Shown one piece after another: positions 1 through 29,660 of a DNA stretch of 64,000 nt. The stretch is from Rapana venosa (lineage: Eukaryota; Mollusca; Gastropoda; Neogastropoda; Muricidae): contig CM054158.1 of the NCBI GenBank assembly GCA_028751875.1, forward strand, positions 6,106,082 through 6,170,081, written 5' to 3'. Every line of letters starts with the position of its first letter. Within the stretch, counting starts at the first letter, position 1. The notes below the pieces were generated by a model, which had not been told where the DNA came from, did no database searches, and saw only the letters and a list, made by a program, of their open reading frames with translations. A program made the translations under genes and the position numbers.

Positions 1-203
1 CATAAAACAATAACTAAAGTCAAACACCAGCATACACAGGACTCTAAACACACGGCAGTAGAACATAGAGCAACTGAAACAGACCATGCTGGGAGCAGTG
101 CCTGCCATTTGAGCCTGGACAAGCTGAAATTTAAAATATCTATCTATATATACACATATATATATATATATATATCAATTAACTGAAATGATTTCCAACA
201 TAG

Positions 204-662
204 GGGGCAGGATAGCCAAGTTGTTAAAGTGTTGCACTTGTTATCTGATGGTCCAGGATAGAACCCCACCAAAGCGCCTGTTTGAGAGGATTTTTTCCCC
301 TGGAGTAACCATCAGTACAGACTACGATCCCCAAAAAGTCCTTTGGATGGGACTATAAACCAAGGTCCCGTGTGTGAATGCATGCAGAACATCTTGCACA
401 CACATTAAAAACCCATTCCGCCTTTTGGAAGAGTAGGTTGAGTGCCGGTAGAAACTTCACAAAAATTAAAAAACGCATCCCCACAGGCGTCATGTTTAGA
501 CACTCTCCCGCAAGTTGGAATGCAGCTGCCTTAGCAGTGGTAAAAGCAGTCGCATACGCAAAATCTCACCGTTTGGTGAACCTCAGAGTTCTAGCCGAGG
601 AACAAAACCACACAAAAAGCAAACACAACACAAAACAAAACAACACCCCCCCCCCACCTAAT
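204..662 (+). repeat. tRNA-derived SINE, family A (long 3' module)
   Basis: The tRNA-like head GGATAGCCAAGTTGTTAAAG (A-box type) is followed by a degenerate B-box region and the family body with GACTATAAACCAAGGTCC and GAACATCTTGCACACACAT. The 3' module ends GTTCTAGCCGAGGAAC and then an A-rich tail. About ten full or partial family A copies occur in this window. It lies downstream of the ARL1 stop. Confidence 0.8.
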
Positions 663-1202
663 AACAACAAAAATTCCTGCAGATGTTAAGATGTTGCCAT
701 TAGTTCCAAACTGATTGATAACATTCAAAAAACATCTTCTACTGACCAAAAAACCCCACCCCCAAATAACAGACACTAGGTAAAGAAACAGTCAACCCCA
801 CAATGCTTGGAAAATAAAGTCTTCTTTGTAAAACAGAACAACAAAAAACCAGAGTTCAACACACTTCACAGAAATTTTTAACCTCTACCACACCCCGTCA
901 TGTAAAAACCTAACCGATGAAATACACTGTTTTACTTGTAACTGAGGTCCCGCTTGCTGTTGCCACCAAAAACCTGGCAAATAATAAATGCATCTGACAC
1001 GGTTCTGGAGACACAGCCGAGTTAATTAACCGAACAGTCAGAGTGAAAATTGTGTGAATGACTGATGACAACTGGAAGAGAGGTGGGTGAAAAAGGAATA
1101 AATAAGAATGGTGATGGCCCTCAAGAAGTTGTTCTGCTGCTGCTGCTGCTTGCCACCTCACGTTTCCATCCATACACATCACTGCTCTTGCAGACTTCCC
1201 TT

Positions 1203-17920
<16,718 letters not shown>

Positions 17921-18262
17921 TGATGATGGTTGCTGGATCTTCTCGAGCAAGAAAAGTACACAGCGCAGACGACGTGGAACCAACTTGCTTCTGCGTAACA
18001 GCTGAATTCACTTCTTGTTCACGTACACATAAACTTTGTTTATGAAGTAATAAAGGAATATGTATGTCACGAAGCAAGTTAGAATAGATAATACATTTGA
18101 CTGATAACTTTCCAAAAAGCTACAAATAATTATTATAAAAAAGAAAACGTCAAACAGTAGATATACGAAACTAGTACGCAAAATTGCAAATAATATCAAA
18201 ATCTATTTATACAAAACTATACTAAAAAATTTACTCCATCACAACCACTCATCCCTATGGTG

Positions 18263-18274
18263 TGTGCGCGCGCG

Positions 18275-18323
<49 letters not shown>
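18263..18323. repeat. (TG)n microsatellite
   Basis: CGCG-rich start, then an almost pure TG run to 18323. Confidence 0.95.
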
Positions 18324-18325
<2 letters not shown>

Positions 18326-18384
18326 TGTTTGTACCGCTGTCTGTGTGTGTTACAGTCGTTTTACAGTTGTGTATAGTTTTGTTC

Positions 18385-18545
18385 ATTTATTTATTTTTAT
18401 TTCAAGAAAAACTGAATGAGCGCTTGTTTTTACATCCAGTCACCGTATGCAGACAATTTGTAAATTTTGCCATCCATTCCCACTGGCACAAATGGCATAC
18501 ACTTCCAAAAGGCAGAACAGGTTTTCACATGTGCGCTAGATGATC
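18385..18545 (-). repeat. SINE family A, short 3' module
   Basis: On the minus strand: ACATGTGAAAACCTGTTCTG, GGAAGTGTATGCCATTTGTG and CTGCATACGGTGACTGGATG, then an A-rich end. It matches the 3' half of the copy at 49600. Confidence 0.7.
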
Positions 18546-18589
18546 TGCACGCTTTCGTTTTCATTTATTTATTTATTATTTTATTATCT

Positions 18590-18745
18590 TTTTATTATAT
18601 TCTTTTATTTTGAGGATAATGGAATAAGCACTGATGTGCTTTTTTTCATTCAGCCCCCGTGTGTATGCAGAATTGTACATTTTGTGATCTTTGCTTTGAC
18701 TGTGTAAGGGTCAAGGCGCAGTTGGCCCACTTCACTTTATAGTCG
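18590..18745 (-). repeat. SINE family A 3' end, decayed
   Basis: The plus strand carries GAGGATAATGGAATAAGCAC and then CCCGTGTGTATGCAG, the reverse of the family's short 3' module end GTGCTTATTCCATTATCC. Confidence 0.6.
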
Positions 18746-18762
18746 CATCCAAAGAATGAAAG

Positions 18763-18764
<2 letters not shown>

Positions 18765-18799
<35 letters not shown>

Positions 18800-18844
18800 G
18801 CGTGTGCGCGCGCGCGCGTACGTACGTTCTGCGTGCGTGCTCAC

Positions 18845-18882
<38 letters not shown>

Positions 18883-19120
18883 TCAAAGTCAAAGTCAAAC
18901 TTTTATTTTCAGATGGTACAATTTGTAAAAACTATTAATTGTAACGTGATGCATGTGTAGGGTGAATGCAAGCGCTTTGATTTGTTTTTGCAGGATATAG
19001 CGCTATATAAATTCCATTATTATTATTATTATTATTATTATTATACCTTTCAGAAGAGCAGGCCATGTGTGTTGGGGTAATGGCTGACAACGTTTGCAAA
19101 ACTGCACGCGCGCGCGCGCG

Positions 19121-19157
<37 letters not shown>

Positions 19158-19160
19158 TGT
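18765..19160. repeat. Nested TG/CA tracts, LINE tail and SINE tail
   Basis: (TG)n at 18765-18797 and 18849-18878; reverse LINE tail (AAAGTCAAAGTCAAAGTCAA, then ATTTTCAGATGGTAC) at 18879-18935; SINE-B tail AAGCGCTTTGATTTG to TATAAATTCC plus (ATT)n at 18968-19044; SINE-A middle at 19045-19105; (CG)n/(CA)n at 19106-19154. Confidence 0.75.
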
Positions 19161-19165
19161 ACAGG

Positions 19166-19311
19166 GGGACGGGATAGCCTAGTACTTAGAACATTGCGCT
19201 CGCAATCTGACGATCCAGGTTCGATTCCCGTTCAAGGGGATATTTTTCCCCTGGAGTTAACATCACTGCAGACTCCACTCTCCCCAAAAATCTTTCGGAT
19301 TTCTTTCAGAA
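19166..19311 (+). repeat. SINE family A head
   Basis: GGGACGGGATAGCCTAGTAC (A box) and GGTTCGATTCCC (perfect B-box core), then CCCTGGAGTTAACATCACTG and CAGACTCCACTCTCC. Truncated at about 19311 where the LINE fragment begins. Confidence 0.8.
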
Positions 19312-19740
19312 TTGGGCTTGATGTCTTTCCCGCATGTTGGATGGAAGAAAAGGAGAGGAGAGCCAGTAAATTGGGGATCAGGAGGCACAGGGTGGAAAAG
19401 AGTCTGATCCTCTCTGGGGTGAATGTTGGGGACTTTGTCAGAGAAGAATGAAGAGAATATAGCAGGAAGTTCAGAGTGGCTGTGAACGGCAGAGGGCTTG
19501 TCTTTGCAGATCCGAGGAGAGTTGAAGTAAGGGGAAACAAAGATTTCATGGTCGTAGCATCAAGAACTTGAGCAGAGTAATAGTTTGTCTTTGCAGAATG
19601 TATTAAGGTTTTGACTTTATGTGGAAGTAGAATCTGTGTGTATGTGACTCGTAAGAAAACCTTTTCAACACGGCAAGTGCAAATGGGAATCGAAAAGGAG
19701 TACTTTTGGTTCAAGCATTAAACATCCTATTCATCCGGGT
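19312..19740 (-). mobile_element. CR1/Rex-like LINE fragment (endonuclease-RT linker)
   Basis: A minus-strand open frame with LLGSAKTSPLPF parallels ILGSAKASPLLS-type sequence upstream of the RT at 50340-50600. It is therefore another piece of that family, broken by frameshifts. Confidence 0.65.
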
Positions 19741-20070
19741 TGTCAGTCCTTAAAATTTACATCAATTGAAATGAATAATCTTTTCGTTAGTTGTTCACCT
19801 GCACTCTCAAATCAACATTTTCTTATATTGAAAGCTGTGAGTAATTGACACGAGAGAGGCTTAAGGGCATAATCTACACCATAGCACCGGTTACAAACAA
19901 GAAAAAACGAGATGGCAGTCGGGAGTGAGGGATGGGCAGAGAGGTGCTGAGAGTAAAGTATTGCTCTTTGTGGTAGGCTTATGTTTGTTTCTTTATATTT
20001 TGGCATTCAGATGTACGCCTTAAGCCTAGCCTACAAGCTTCACATCCGGGTGTCTGAGAACGTGCACACC

Positions 20071-20188
20071 ATGTCGCGTCGGGAGGGCCAACTGTTTGTT
20101 GGAAGATTAAGTAAAACAACTCGCACTCGCGACTTGGAAGAAATATTTGAACCATATGGTCGACTGACAAGATGTGAAGTTAAATATG
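20071..20188 (+). CDS. SR gene exon 1 (RRM N-half)
   Basis: Encodes MSRREGQLFVGRLSKTTRTR and continues to EVKY, donor GTAAGT, ending in phase 1. GTGCACACC precedes the ATG. Confidence 0.93.
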
Positions 20189-23100
20189 GTAAGTAAGAAC
20201 GTAATGTAGTGTATCCACGTGAATGTTATTATTTAAAAAAAAAGTAGAAACGGTAAACATCACGCATTCAACATGGCTGCATGAAATGGCGGCAGTTTAC
20301 GTTCCCAGTCGTGTAATAATAATATGGTTATGAGCAGCTCTGTTGCTACTCTGACTGATTATGCTGACGATTAATTTCTTTGTTACGTGTATACTGTAGA
20401 CATCGGTAAAAGCTGATGCGAAATGAATTTTTCATGTTGGTAGTATGGATCAGGGTCAGGGGGGATAATTCATTAATTGTAAGGCATTATACACCCGACA
20501 CCGGTATTAAAAATTCTCACTTTTCCTTCTGTTTTTCCTTATGATTCTAATATTGGTTTAAGCAGCATTTTTTAGTTCAGAAACAACATAGCACTAATAC
20601 ATGAAACGAGTACTCAACATTTTTACATATATGCAAGAATGTAGGTAGCCGCAGCCAAAATATAGCGTTTGTGTACATAAAATTGGTTTTTTTGAAAATA
20701 ACGTTTTATAACAAACAAACAAACAAATTATGTCTCTATCTCTTTTTTTTTCTTCAAAAGCTATGGATTTCTAGTGCTGGAAGCTGATCAACCCCAAAAT
20801 AATGGGAAAGAGAGAAAAAAGGAATGCTTGGCTAAAAGACACTGTACTAATATGTATTGTGTATGGTGATATTAATAATACACAAGATAATAAGCTCACT
20901 ATTGAGTATGACTGCACTGACACATAACTCAACCTTGTACAAGTTGCAGGAGAAGAAATTCATTGATATCACATTAATTTATGGAAAGATTGCGTAACTA
21001 AAAAATCCCAAGGCACAACTAAACAAAGAAAATAAAAAAAACCTCCACATTCAAATCACCATAAATGATACTAAAGTGTGAATTGGTCAAAACAAAAATG
21101 GGGACGACCTTTGCTTCACGACCTTTGCTTCACAAATCACTGAGTCATGACAATCTTGGATTATCTTCTCTTGGTTAGGCTGGTCATTCAGCAAAACGTT
21201 AAAATACAGTTGCTATTTCACCATATAACCTTGCCCCAAAAATAAATTGTATATGTTCAAACTATCTTATTTTGCAATCATCGTAAATTTGTGAAGTGAT
21301 TTTGTGAAAATATCTGTCAAAATCAGGCATGCTTTCTTCTTTCCGGTTTGCACATGTCAGATCAACAACGATCGTAATAGCCCTTTTCAAAGTCTTCATT
21401 TTCAATGATCGCACGAAGAATTACGCAAACCACGTGATCTTTGTATAAATAAACCGTTATATCAATGATCTTTATTGAAACATTTATGAAATTTACCCTG
21501 TAAATTTAAAAAAGCGTCGATCCTTGACAAGATCGGTTCGCGATGTCTGTTCGTCGTTCGTCCTTGCCCTTGCGTCTTGTCCCGACAGTAACGGTGGCTG
21601 CCACTAGATTCCAATACGACCGCAGCCGACAGTTGGTGCTTCCCACGTGGGCAGTATTTTTCCATCACACACAGATCTTGTGGTTTTCACACTATGTGTC
21701 TGAAAACTGGTGGGGCGATGCAGGGAGGGTGTCAGAGGGTGCCAGTGATAAATTTAGACCACTAACATGCGTGTAGTGGGGAGGGAAGGAAGAAATAACA
21801 GCCAGCGACCAGAACGCCTTTCAATGGTGCAGCGTGATGAAAGAAATGTTGTTTTCTTTAGTAGCAGACGATTCATCTGATTAGCGAGACGATAAATTGA
21901 ATGTTATTGTCTTGGAAGTAGAAACATTTGAACGAGAATTGTTAAGTGAGTCTGATATTAAACACTTACGAGGAAGAGGAGGAAGGAAATGCTGCAGTTA
22001 GGGAGAAGAGTGAGCCTGAAAATAACATGCTACACAGCACATTTCTGACCTGTGCTACACACACCGACTGTGGAGAAATTTGACCTCCAGGCTGGTCCGC
22101 GGCATAGACGCCTGGAAATGATGCCTTTTAATTGTTTTCACATTATTACCACACTTTTGCTTTGAAACTGCAATGGCAGAAACGAACAGATATGCCGATA
22201 ACAAAAATAGCAAGAAGGAAAATAGAATAGGTCTCCAGTCTGCCAAGGCTCGCCAGCTGAGAGCAATGGGTACTCTCTCCCATACATGCATAATATTTGC
22301 TTTGACCCTGTGGCACCACTAGGACTACTTTAGAGACTACCAACATTAAAATTTTGTAGGGTTACAGAATTCTTCTATAGAAGAATTCTATGAACAACTT
22401 GAAAACGTCATCTCCAAAACGCCCAAAAAAGACATTCTTATTGTGGAAGGCGACTGGAATGCTAAGGTGGGGACCTGATGCCTATGACACCTGGGCAGGA
22501 ACCACAGGACGCTTTGGACTAGGAGAAAAACGAATGAAAGAGGACAGCGGCTGCTGGAATTCGCAAAGAAGCACAAACTCTGGCAAACACACTCCATCCT
22601 CACAAGCCATCTAGAACATCAACTTGGCACTCACCAAATGGTCTGATTCACAATCAAATTGACTACATTCTGTCACCCCCAAAGATTCAAATCCAGCATA
22701 AACAAGGCAAACACAAGAACATTCCCAGGAGCTGACATTGGCAGTGACCACGACCTTGTACTTACCACCATCAAGCTGAAACTGAAAGCAAAACAACAGC
22801 CAAAAAACCCACGCATAAGATTTGATCTGGAAAAACTAAAAAAAAACAGTGGTTGAGATCTTCCAAGCCAACATTGGAGGAAAGTTCGCCGCACTCACAG
22901 CCATCGACAATGATGTGGACACACTAGCCAACATCAAAGAAGTGCTAATGACAGCAGCAGAAGAAACATTAGGAAGAAGCAGAACAAACAAACAACCCTG
23001 GGTGACAAATGAGGTTCTTGACCTCTGCGACAAAAGAGAGCTTAAGAAACAAAAGTTCACAAGTCAAGAAGCCAACAACAAATACAGGAATAGCCACAGA

Positions 23101-26100
23101 GAAGTGAGGAAAAAGATGAGAGAAGCCAAAGAAGCATGGATAGAAAGAACAATGCCACAGCATCGAAGTTGGAATGGCCAAGGGAAACAGCAAAACAGCT
23201 TACGACACTCTGAAATCACTAACGAAAACCACACAGCCTAAAGCCTCTGTTATTGAAGACAAAGAAGGAAATCTTTTAACGGAAAGCAATGCCATCCTCC
23301 AACGCTGGATGGAATACTGTGAGGGATTGTATAACTACCCACTACGCCCAGATACCAACATAGTTTCTGAAAAAAACCCAGAACACCAAGATAAAGACCC
23401 ACCAATACTAAGGTGTGAAGTAGACACAGCTATTAAACAATTGAAGAAGGGAAAGTCCCCTGGAATCGATAATATCCCAGCTGAACTCATAAAAAATGGA
23501 GGGAATGAAACAGCAAGGCGATTCACAGAACTTTGTCAGAAGATTCACGACACCAAAGAATGGCCAGAAGGATGGACACAGTCTCTTGTAATACCCCTAC
23601 CAGAGAAAGGAAACCTCAAGCAATGCCAGAACTACAGAACCATCAGTCTCATAAGCCATCCTAGCAAGATCATGCTGCGGGTAGTCCTCAACAGACTGAA
23701 AAACCAAGCGGAAAAACTCCTGGCAGAAGAACAAGCTGGCTTTAGACCAAAACGCAGCACAATGGAACAAATTTTCAACCTGAGAATTCTGATAAACATC
23801 TCCAACACCAAAAAGACTTGTATCACAATTTCATAGACTTCAAAAAGGCCTTTGACAGGGTATGGCATGGCGGCCTCTTGCAAGTACTCAGGCACTTCAA
23901 CATTGACAACTGCCTCATTGAAGTCATCAAGGCACTGTACGAGAACGCAAGAAGTGCAGTTTTCATGAACAATCCCATGGGCGAGTTCTTCAAGACCACA
24001 GTTGGGGTCCGTCAGGGCTGCCTTCTCTCACCTGTACTTTTCAACCTCTTCCTCGAAACATCATGACAGAGACACTGCAAAACCACCACACTTCCATCTC
24101 CATTGGTGGAAGACCCCTTTGCAACCTCAGATTTGCAGATGACATTGACCTCATGGGCGGCAGCAAACAAGAACTGCAAAACCTCACAGTCTATCAGATC
24201 GATCGAGCACATACGGCATGGAGGTCAGTACAGAGAAATCAAAGATCATGGTCAACAGCGCTAGTAATGACAGCATGGAAATAAAAGATGAATGGATAAA
24301 TACTGGAAGAGGTGAGCCAATTCAAATACTTAGGCTCCATCCTAACAAAAGATGGCACATCAAACAATGAAGTGAAAGCTCGCGTTGCAACAGCAACATC
24401 TGCTCTAGCCAGACTCGAGAGGATCATCGGAAGCAACAACATCAGCTTCTGCACCAAATATCACCTCTACAAATCCCTCGTGATATCTATCCTATATGGC
24501 TGTGAATCATCGACCCTGTCAGCAGAGCTAGAGAGGAGAATCCAAGCATTCGAGAACAAGTGCCACAGAAGACTCCTCAAAATATACAAAGAACACAAGA
24601 CCAACAACTATGTGAAAGAAGAAATCAAAAAGCGTGTGGGCCCCCAAGAACCTCTGCTCTCCACCATAAAGAGGAGAAAACTGATGTGGTTTGGTCACAC
24701 CACAAGACACAACACCTTAGCAAAAACCATCTTGCAGGGAACGGTTGAAGGCAAGAGAAGAAGATGCCGCCAAAAGAAATCATGGGTTGACAACATCAAA
24801 GACCGGACCGCCCAACCCCTGCAACACCTTCTACTAGCCACACAGGATTGTGAAGCATGGAAAAAGATCTCTGTTGCGTCTTCTCTCATGTCCCCCCTAC
24901 GTCCTTTGGGACATGGGACTGAGTGAGTGAGGGTTTCAGAAGTTCTGTGTTGTTTTGAATTTGTCACATCTGTGCTGTGACACTGATGACAGTGTGACAG
25001 TCATGTACAATTATACACTTCTGTACACTTAACAAACATGTGGTAGCACACGCATATATGAACTGCAGTATAAAGGTCACATGTTGATTGAATATGACTT
25101 GTTTTCAAAAGAAAAAAAGTTAAACAAAACTTCTGTCTTCTCGAGACGTATCATAAAACAACAGGTGCTATGGGGACATTGTGTGACACATCCTTGAAGC
25201 CCTATTGCACATAACTATTAGTAAACACATCAGCTGGGTATCAGTTCCTTATTTGACACTAACATGCTTGAACTATTGTCAAATCCATGCAGGATTTGCT
25301 GTTTTATCATATATACCATACTTTTACCTGTGATTTGTGACAATGACAAGACATCTGGTGACCAGACACAAACTTGTGCCTAAATGCAAGTACAAAGACA
25401 TACCTAGCTTGTGACAAAATTTCAGCTTGATAGCTTGTCATGCACACACACAATCGTCTTAGGAGTAAAGTAAGTCATTTGGGGGTAGAAAACCTTCAAA
25501 GAATTCAAAATCTACAGGCAGTTTAGCTCTGTAGAATCCAACAACAAGAAGGTTAATGCACTTTCCGCAATTTGAACACTTCGCTTTTATTGGTTTGCGG
25601 GTGAGCGACAGCCCATGAATACATTAACTCATTGGAGTCGCAGTGAAATTGATCCCACCATTTTGTGGTGACGAGTGATTTGTGCTATATTTGAAAAATT
25701 CAGCAGACTTACCCAGCATAATAATGACGTACACATTATACATCATTGAAAAGTTTATAATGTCTTCTTTTGAGATTTCTTCATAGTTTTTTAATAGATG
25801 ACTGTATTTATTTTTTTACAAATTTTCGAAATATGTCACTGAATGCTGAAAAATAAAAAAGGTTTGAAAATTAGGGCTGGTATCTTAAATGGCTTGAACT
25901 ATTCATCAACTAGTCCCCTTGAAGCAATGTGATGATTTTTCACCAAAGTAAAGTTCCCTGAAGTTGGCTGAATCCATCTGATGTCACTTTTTCTATGACA
26001 GATTATCTTTTTTAAAGAATCATAACACTGGAGTGCCTGAAATCCCAAAGATATCACTTGGTGACATGTCAAACAAAATTGGCCAACAGACAAAAACTAG

Positions 26101-29100
26101 GCAACCGTATGGTCAAGGAAACCAACTGTGTTTAGAAAAATGATTGCCCTACAGGCCAGAGTACTTTCCCTTGAGTTAACCATAACTTGTGTGTTTTTTA
26201 AAAAAAATGTGTAAGTCTGCCGATTCTTAAGCTTCGGCACGTCACAGTAAAGGAGAGGAGTAAGCTTCGGCACAACCTCATTGAGTTAACCCTTTACCAA
26301 ATTAGTACAAATAGGTCGTCTAGTTTGATTTTCACATTGAGTATTGGCTATTTTTAAGCTACAGGTTCTTCGGAGTTCTCCTTCGGAGATCGTGTACCGC
26401 AAAAATCCTGTTTTTTTCGGGAAACTCAATGAGTTAACCCTTTACCAAATTAGTACAAATAGGTCGTCTAGTTTGATTTTCACATTGAGTATTGGCTATT
26501 TTTAAGCTACAGGTTCTTCGGAGATCGTGTACCGCAAAAATCCTGTTTTTTTCGGGAAAATTAGCCAGATATGAAAATTTTTTCCACCCATCTTGATATT
26601 CTACAATGAAACCTGAACACAATGATACCAAATATAGTGACGATAGTTGCCTGTCACGAATATGCAACGGTTTCAAAGTGGTCATGTCTCTGAAGATTTG
26701 TCCATGTATGTGAAAATGGCGGTCGCGCAGCGTTTTTTAGCGGAACACACACCTCATTCACACGCTTTGCGTATTTACGACACACCAGCCACAGAAATAA
26801 AAATGCACTCAATGAAAAGAAGAAAGATTGAATTTTTTGGATGTACAGTGTTTTTTAATCAGTTAAACGGAAGCGGAGTAATATTAATAAGAAAGTGAAA
26901 AGACAGACAATTTGCCACTTTTCAGCTGTGATGACAGTATGCGCTGGGGGGCTGCCGCTACCTACCGTATGTCTTGGTGCTTTATCATGATTTTTTTTAA
27001 AGTTGATAGTACATGAAAGTAAGTGCAAAGACTAGTGAAATCTAAATCACCATACAAAAAGTTTTGTGTGTGTGCAAGTTAAACACTTACAACATGCAGT
27101 ACCAGATACCACATGAAATATTTTTCTGCTTGTTATTTTGTTGATATATGTGCTTTGCAGATCATTTTTCTAATAAAGAGATTTTTTTTTTTTTTTTTTT
27201 GTCTGTTTCAGGAGTCGAAGTTGGTGAGACTGGTTTTTCTTCAGACTGTATGAATTTGTATTTTTTTTTTATCTGTTTTCCTTTGGTGTTTGTTATTGGT
27301 TTTATTTTTCAGTACAAATATTAAAGCTACAAATTCTAAATGACTTTCCATGCTGAATACACTATGCAGTTAGACTATTTTTAGTTTTCATCAAAAAGCG
27401 TAAAATAGGTAGTTTGGATGATTGTTACAAGATTTCATCCATCAGGGAAGGTTAGTTTAATTTTCATTTGGTTTTTAAATATCTGTATGTACAGGTATAC
27501 ATTAAATGTTTTGTATAAATTGTGTTGTGGAAAATGATGTTTGGGATGCACAAGTTTAAGTATTGAAACTTGTCACAAATGGCAAGGTTTGAAAGCTTTG
27601 TATTCTTTTGGGTTTGACAGTTCAACAGTAATTAACATCTTTGGAACTGAGAAATTATGTGAAAAGTATGTGGTAACTGCATTTGACTAAATTAGAACAC
27701 TTCATGCGCACATGGATGCACAGACGTGCACACACGCACGCATACACATGCACACACACACTGTGTTTTAAAATGTGCTTTAATAAAAGAAGGTGAATGC
27801 AAAAGATTCTCTCATTCAAAATGATTCATGTTTAAATGGTGCTCATATGCAAAAAGTAATATATGCTCACATACAAAATTGATCATCATGGGTGGATTCA
27901 GTCACAGATCCTTTAAGGTCTCCATATATTTATTATTTTCTATCGATTGACTTGATAAGGTGTTTGCTATAATGAACTGTATTATATTACAAGTTTAGAA
28001 CCAACTTTAAAAAAAAAAAAAGGATGTGAGAGATAGTAATGGTCAAACGGAAGCCACCAGTGACTAATGCCTTCATTGGCTGCTTGTTGCCCAGTTGGAG
28101 ATCAAGTAGTAAAAGTATGTTCTTTCGAGCCAGAAGGCCCATAGAGCTGGAGCTTATCCCGGTTTCTGTAGCGTTAAGCGAACTGATGGTTTTTCACCAC
28201 CCCTGTGACAGGACGCTAGTCTGTCGCCAGATACTTCCCCAGCAGAGCTGGTACCCACTTGTACACCTGGGTGGAGTGAGGAAAATAGGAGTAAAGTGTC
28301 TTTCCCAAGGGCACAACACCGAGCCAAGCGGGGATCGAACCCACGACCTCTGGATCACGAGTTGACCGCCTAAACCACTTGACCACGGTGCCTCCTAGTT
28401 GGAGATCAGTTGCAATGTTATGGCCCAGAACCTTGCGGTTCACTTGTTTTTAGGCAGGTGAATGTCTTAACCGTCCTGCCACCTTCCTTCTTAATGTCAT
28501 TTGAAGCTTGGATAAAATGCCCACATAAAGTGCATTAATTGCTTTTATGTTTAAAGTTTAAAAATGAAATCATTACTGATATTTGAACTTGCCTGAAATA
28601 TTGAACATTACAAAAACTACAAAATGATATCTAGGTCAATGTAGTAGACCACACGCATGGAGCACTATTCTTACATTTTTAATTAAACTAGGATTTAAAT
28701 TAGTACAATTATGTAAGTCAAGTGTCAATCTCATGGCATTCTGGTGTTCTGCCTACTACAGGTCCATCTGCAGTCTTGCTAATGTGGACACAAGACCTAC
28801 TTGTTTCCTACTTTGTGATGTAGTTTTGCTGGTTGTTTAGAAAAGAATACAATGTCAACATAATTTTATTTTCAGCTTACGCATTTGTGGACTTTGAGGA
28901 TTACAGAGATGCAGAGGTAAGATATTAATTTTTTGTTCTGGCATTTTAGGTCTGATTTTTTTTCCTTTGGTGGCACTAACAGGTAAATGGAAGATCTATC
29001 TCATATTTGAAATCATTGGTTAGATAATGTAAGGTAGTTTCCTTTGTTGTAGGAAATAAGCTCAGAGATATTGTTAAAAAAAAAGGAAAAAAGAAAACAT

Positions 29101-29583
29101 TGTAACATTAAAGAAATTAATAGTAACTTTTGAAAGGAAAATGTGCTCCATGATTTGATCTACATACCCCTTGCCCCTTGTTTCCGTTTGGAAAAAAAAT
29201 TTCAAAGATTGATTTACAAAGTACATTTTTGGGTACTTGAATTTAGCGGGGAGGGGGGACACTGCTAATATGTATACATTTACTTGCATCACTGTGTACA
29301 TGCAACAAAGACCAATAAATTGTGATAGATGACTCCCCAATTCCGCAAATTAAGAAGAAACCTTCTGTGCCAAAAATTTGAGGGATGGGGGTTTGAATAA
29401 AGAGATTAAAGCAAGATACCATTTTACAGAAGATGGTGAGTTAGTTTGGGTTCCCCCCCCCCCCCCCCCCCAGTTAAGATACGAACATGCAAGCATGGTA
29501 TGTAAGATAGCGGGGCTGCTCTAAATAACTTGACAGCGTACATATGCGCATACACATGTACTAACACATACCTGCTTACACAC

Positions 29584-29660
<77 letters not shown>

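Larger units (their letters stand above)
17921..20070. promoter_or_regulatory. Head-to-head upstream region of ARL1 and the SR gene
   Basis: About 2.15 kb separates the two start codons, which diverge. Both promoters must lie here, though I can point to no TATA box or initiator with confidence. Much of the interval is repeat: SINE pieces, two (TG)n tracts and a LINE fragment. The least repetitive stretches are 17921-18250 and 19741-20070. Confidence 0.6.

Noticed and set aside
20011..20070. Upstream in-frame ATG of the SR gene
   Set aside because: It would add about 20 residues absent from the family; MSR at 20071 matches the usual start. Kept only as an alternative.
21780..22320. Possible decayed transposase C-terminus near 22075-22300
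   Set aside because: Isolated words resembled a piggyBac-type C-terminus, but they need several frame changes and no catalytic region is visible.
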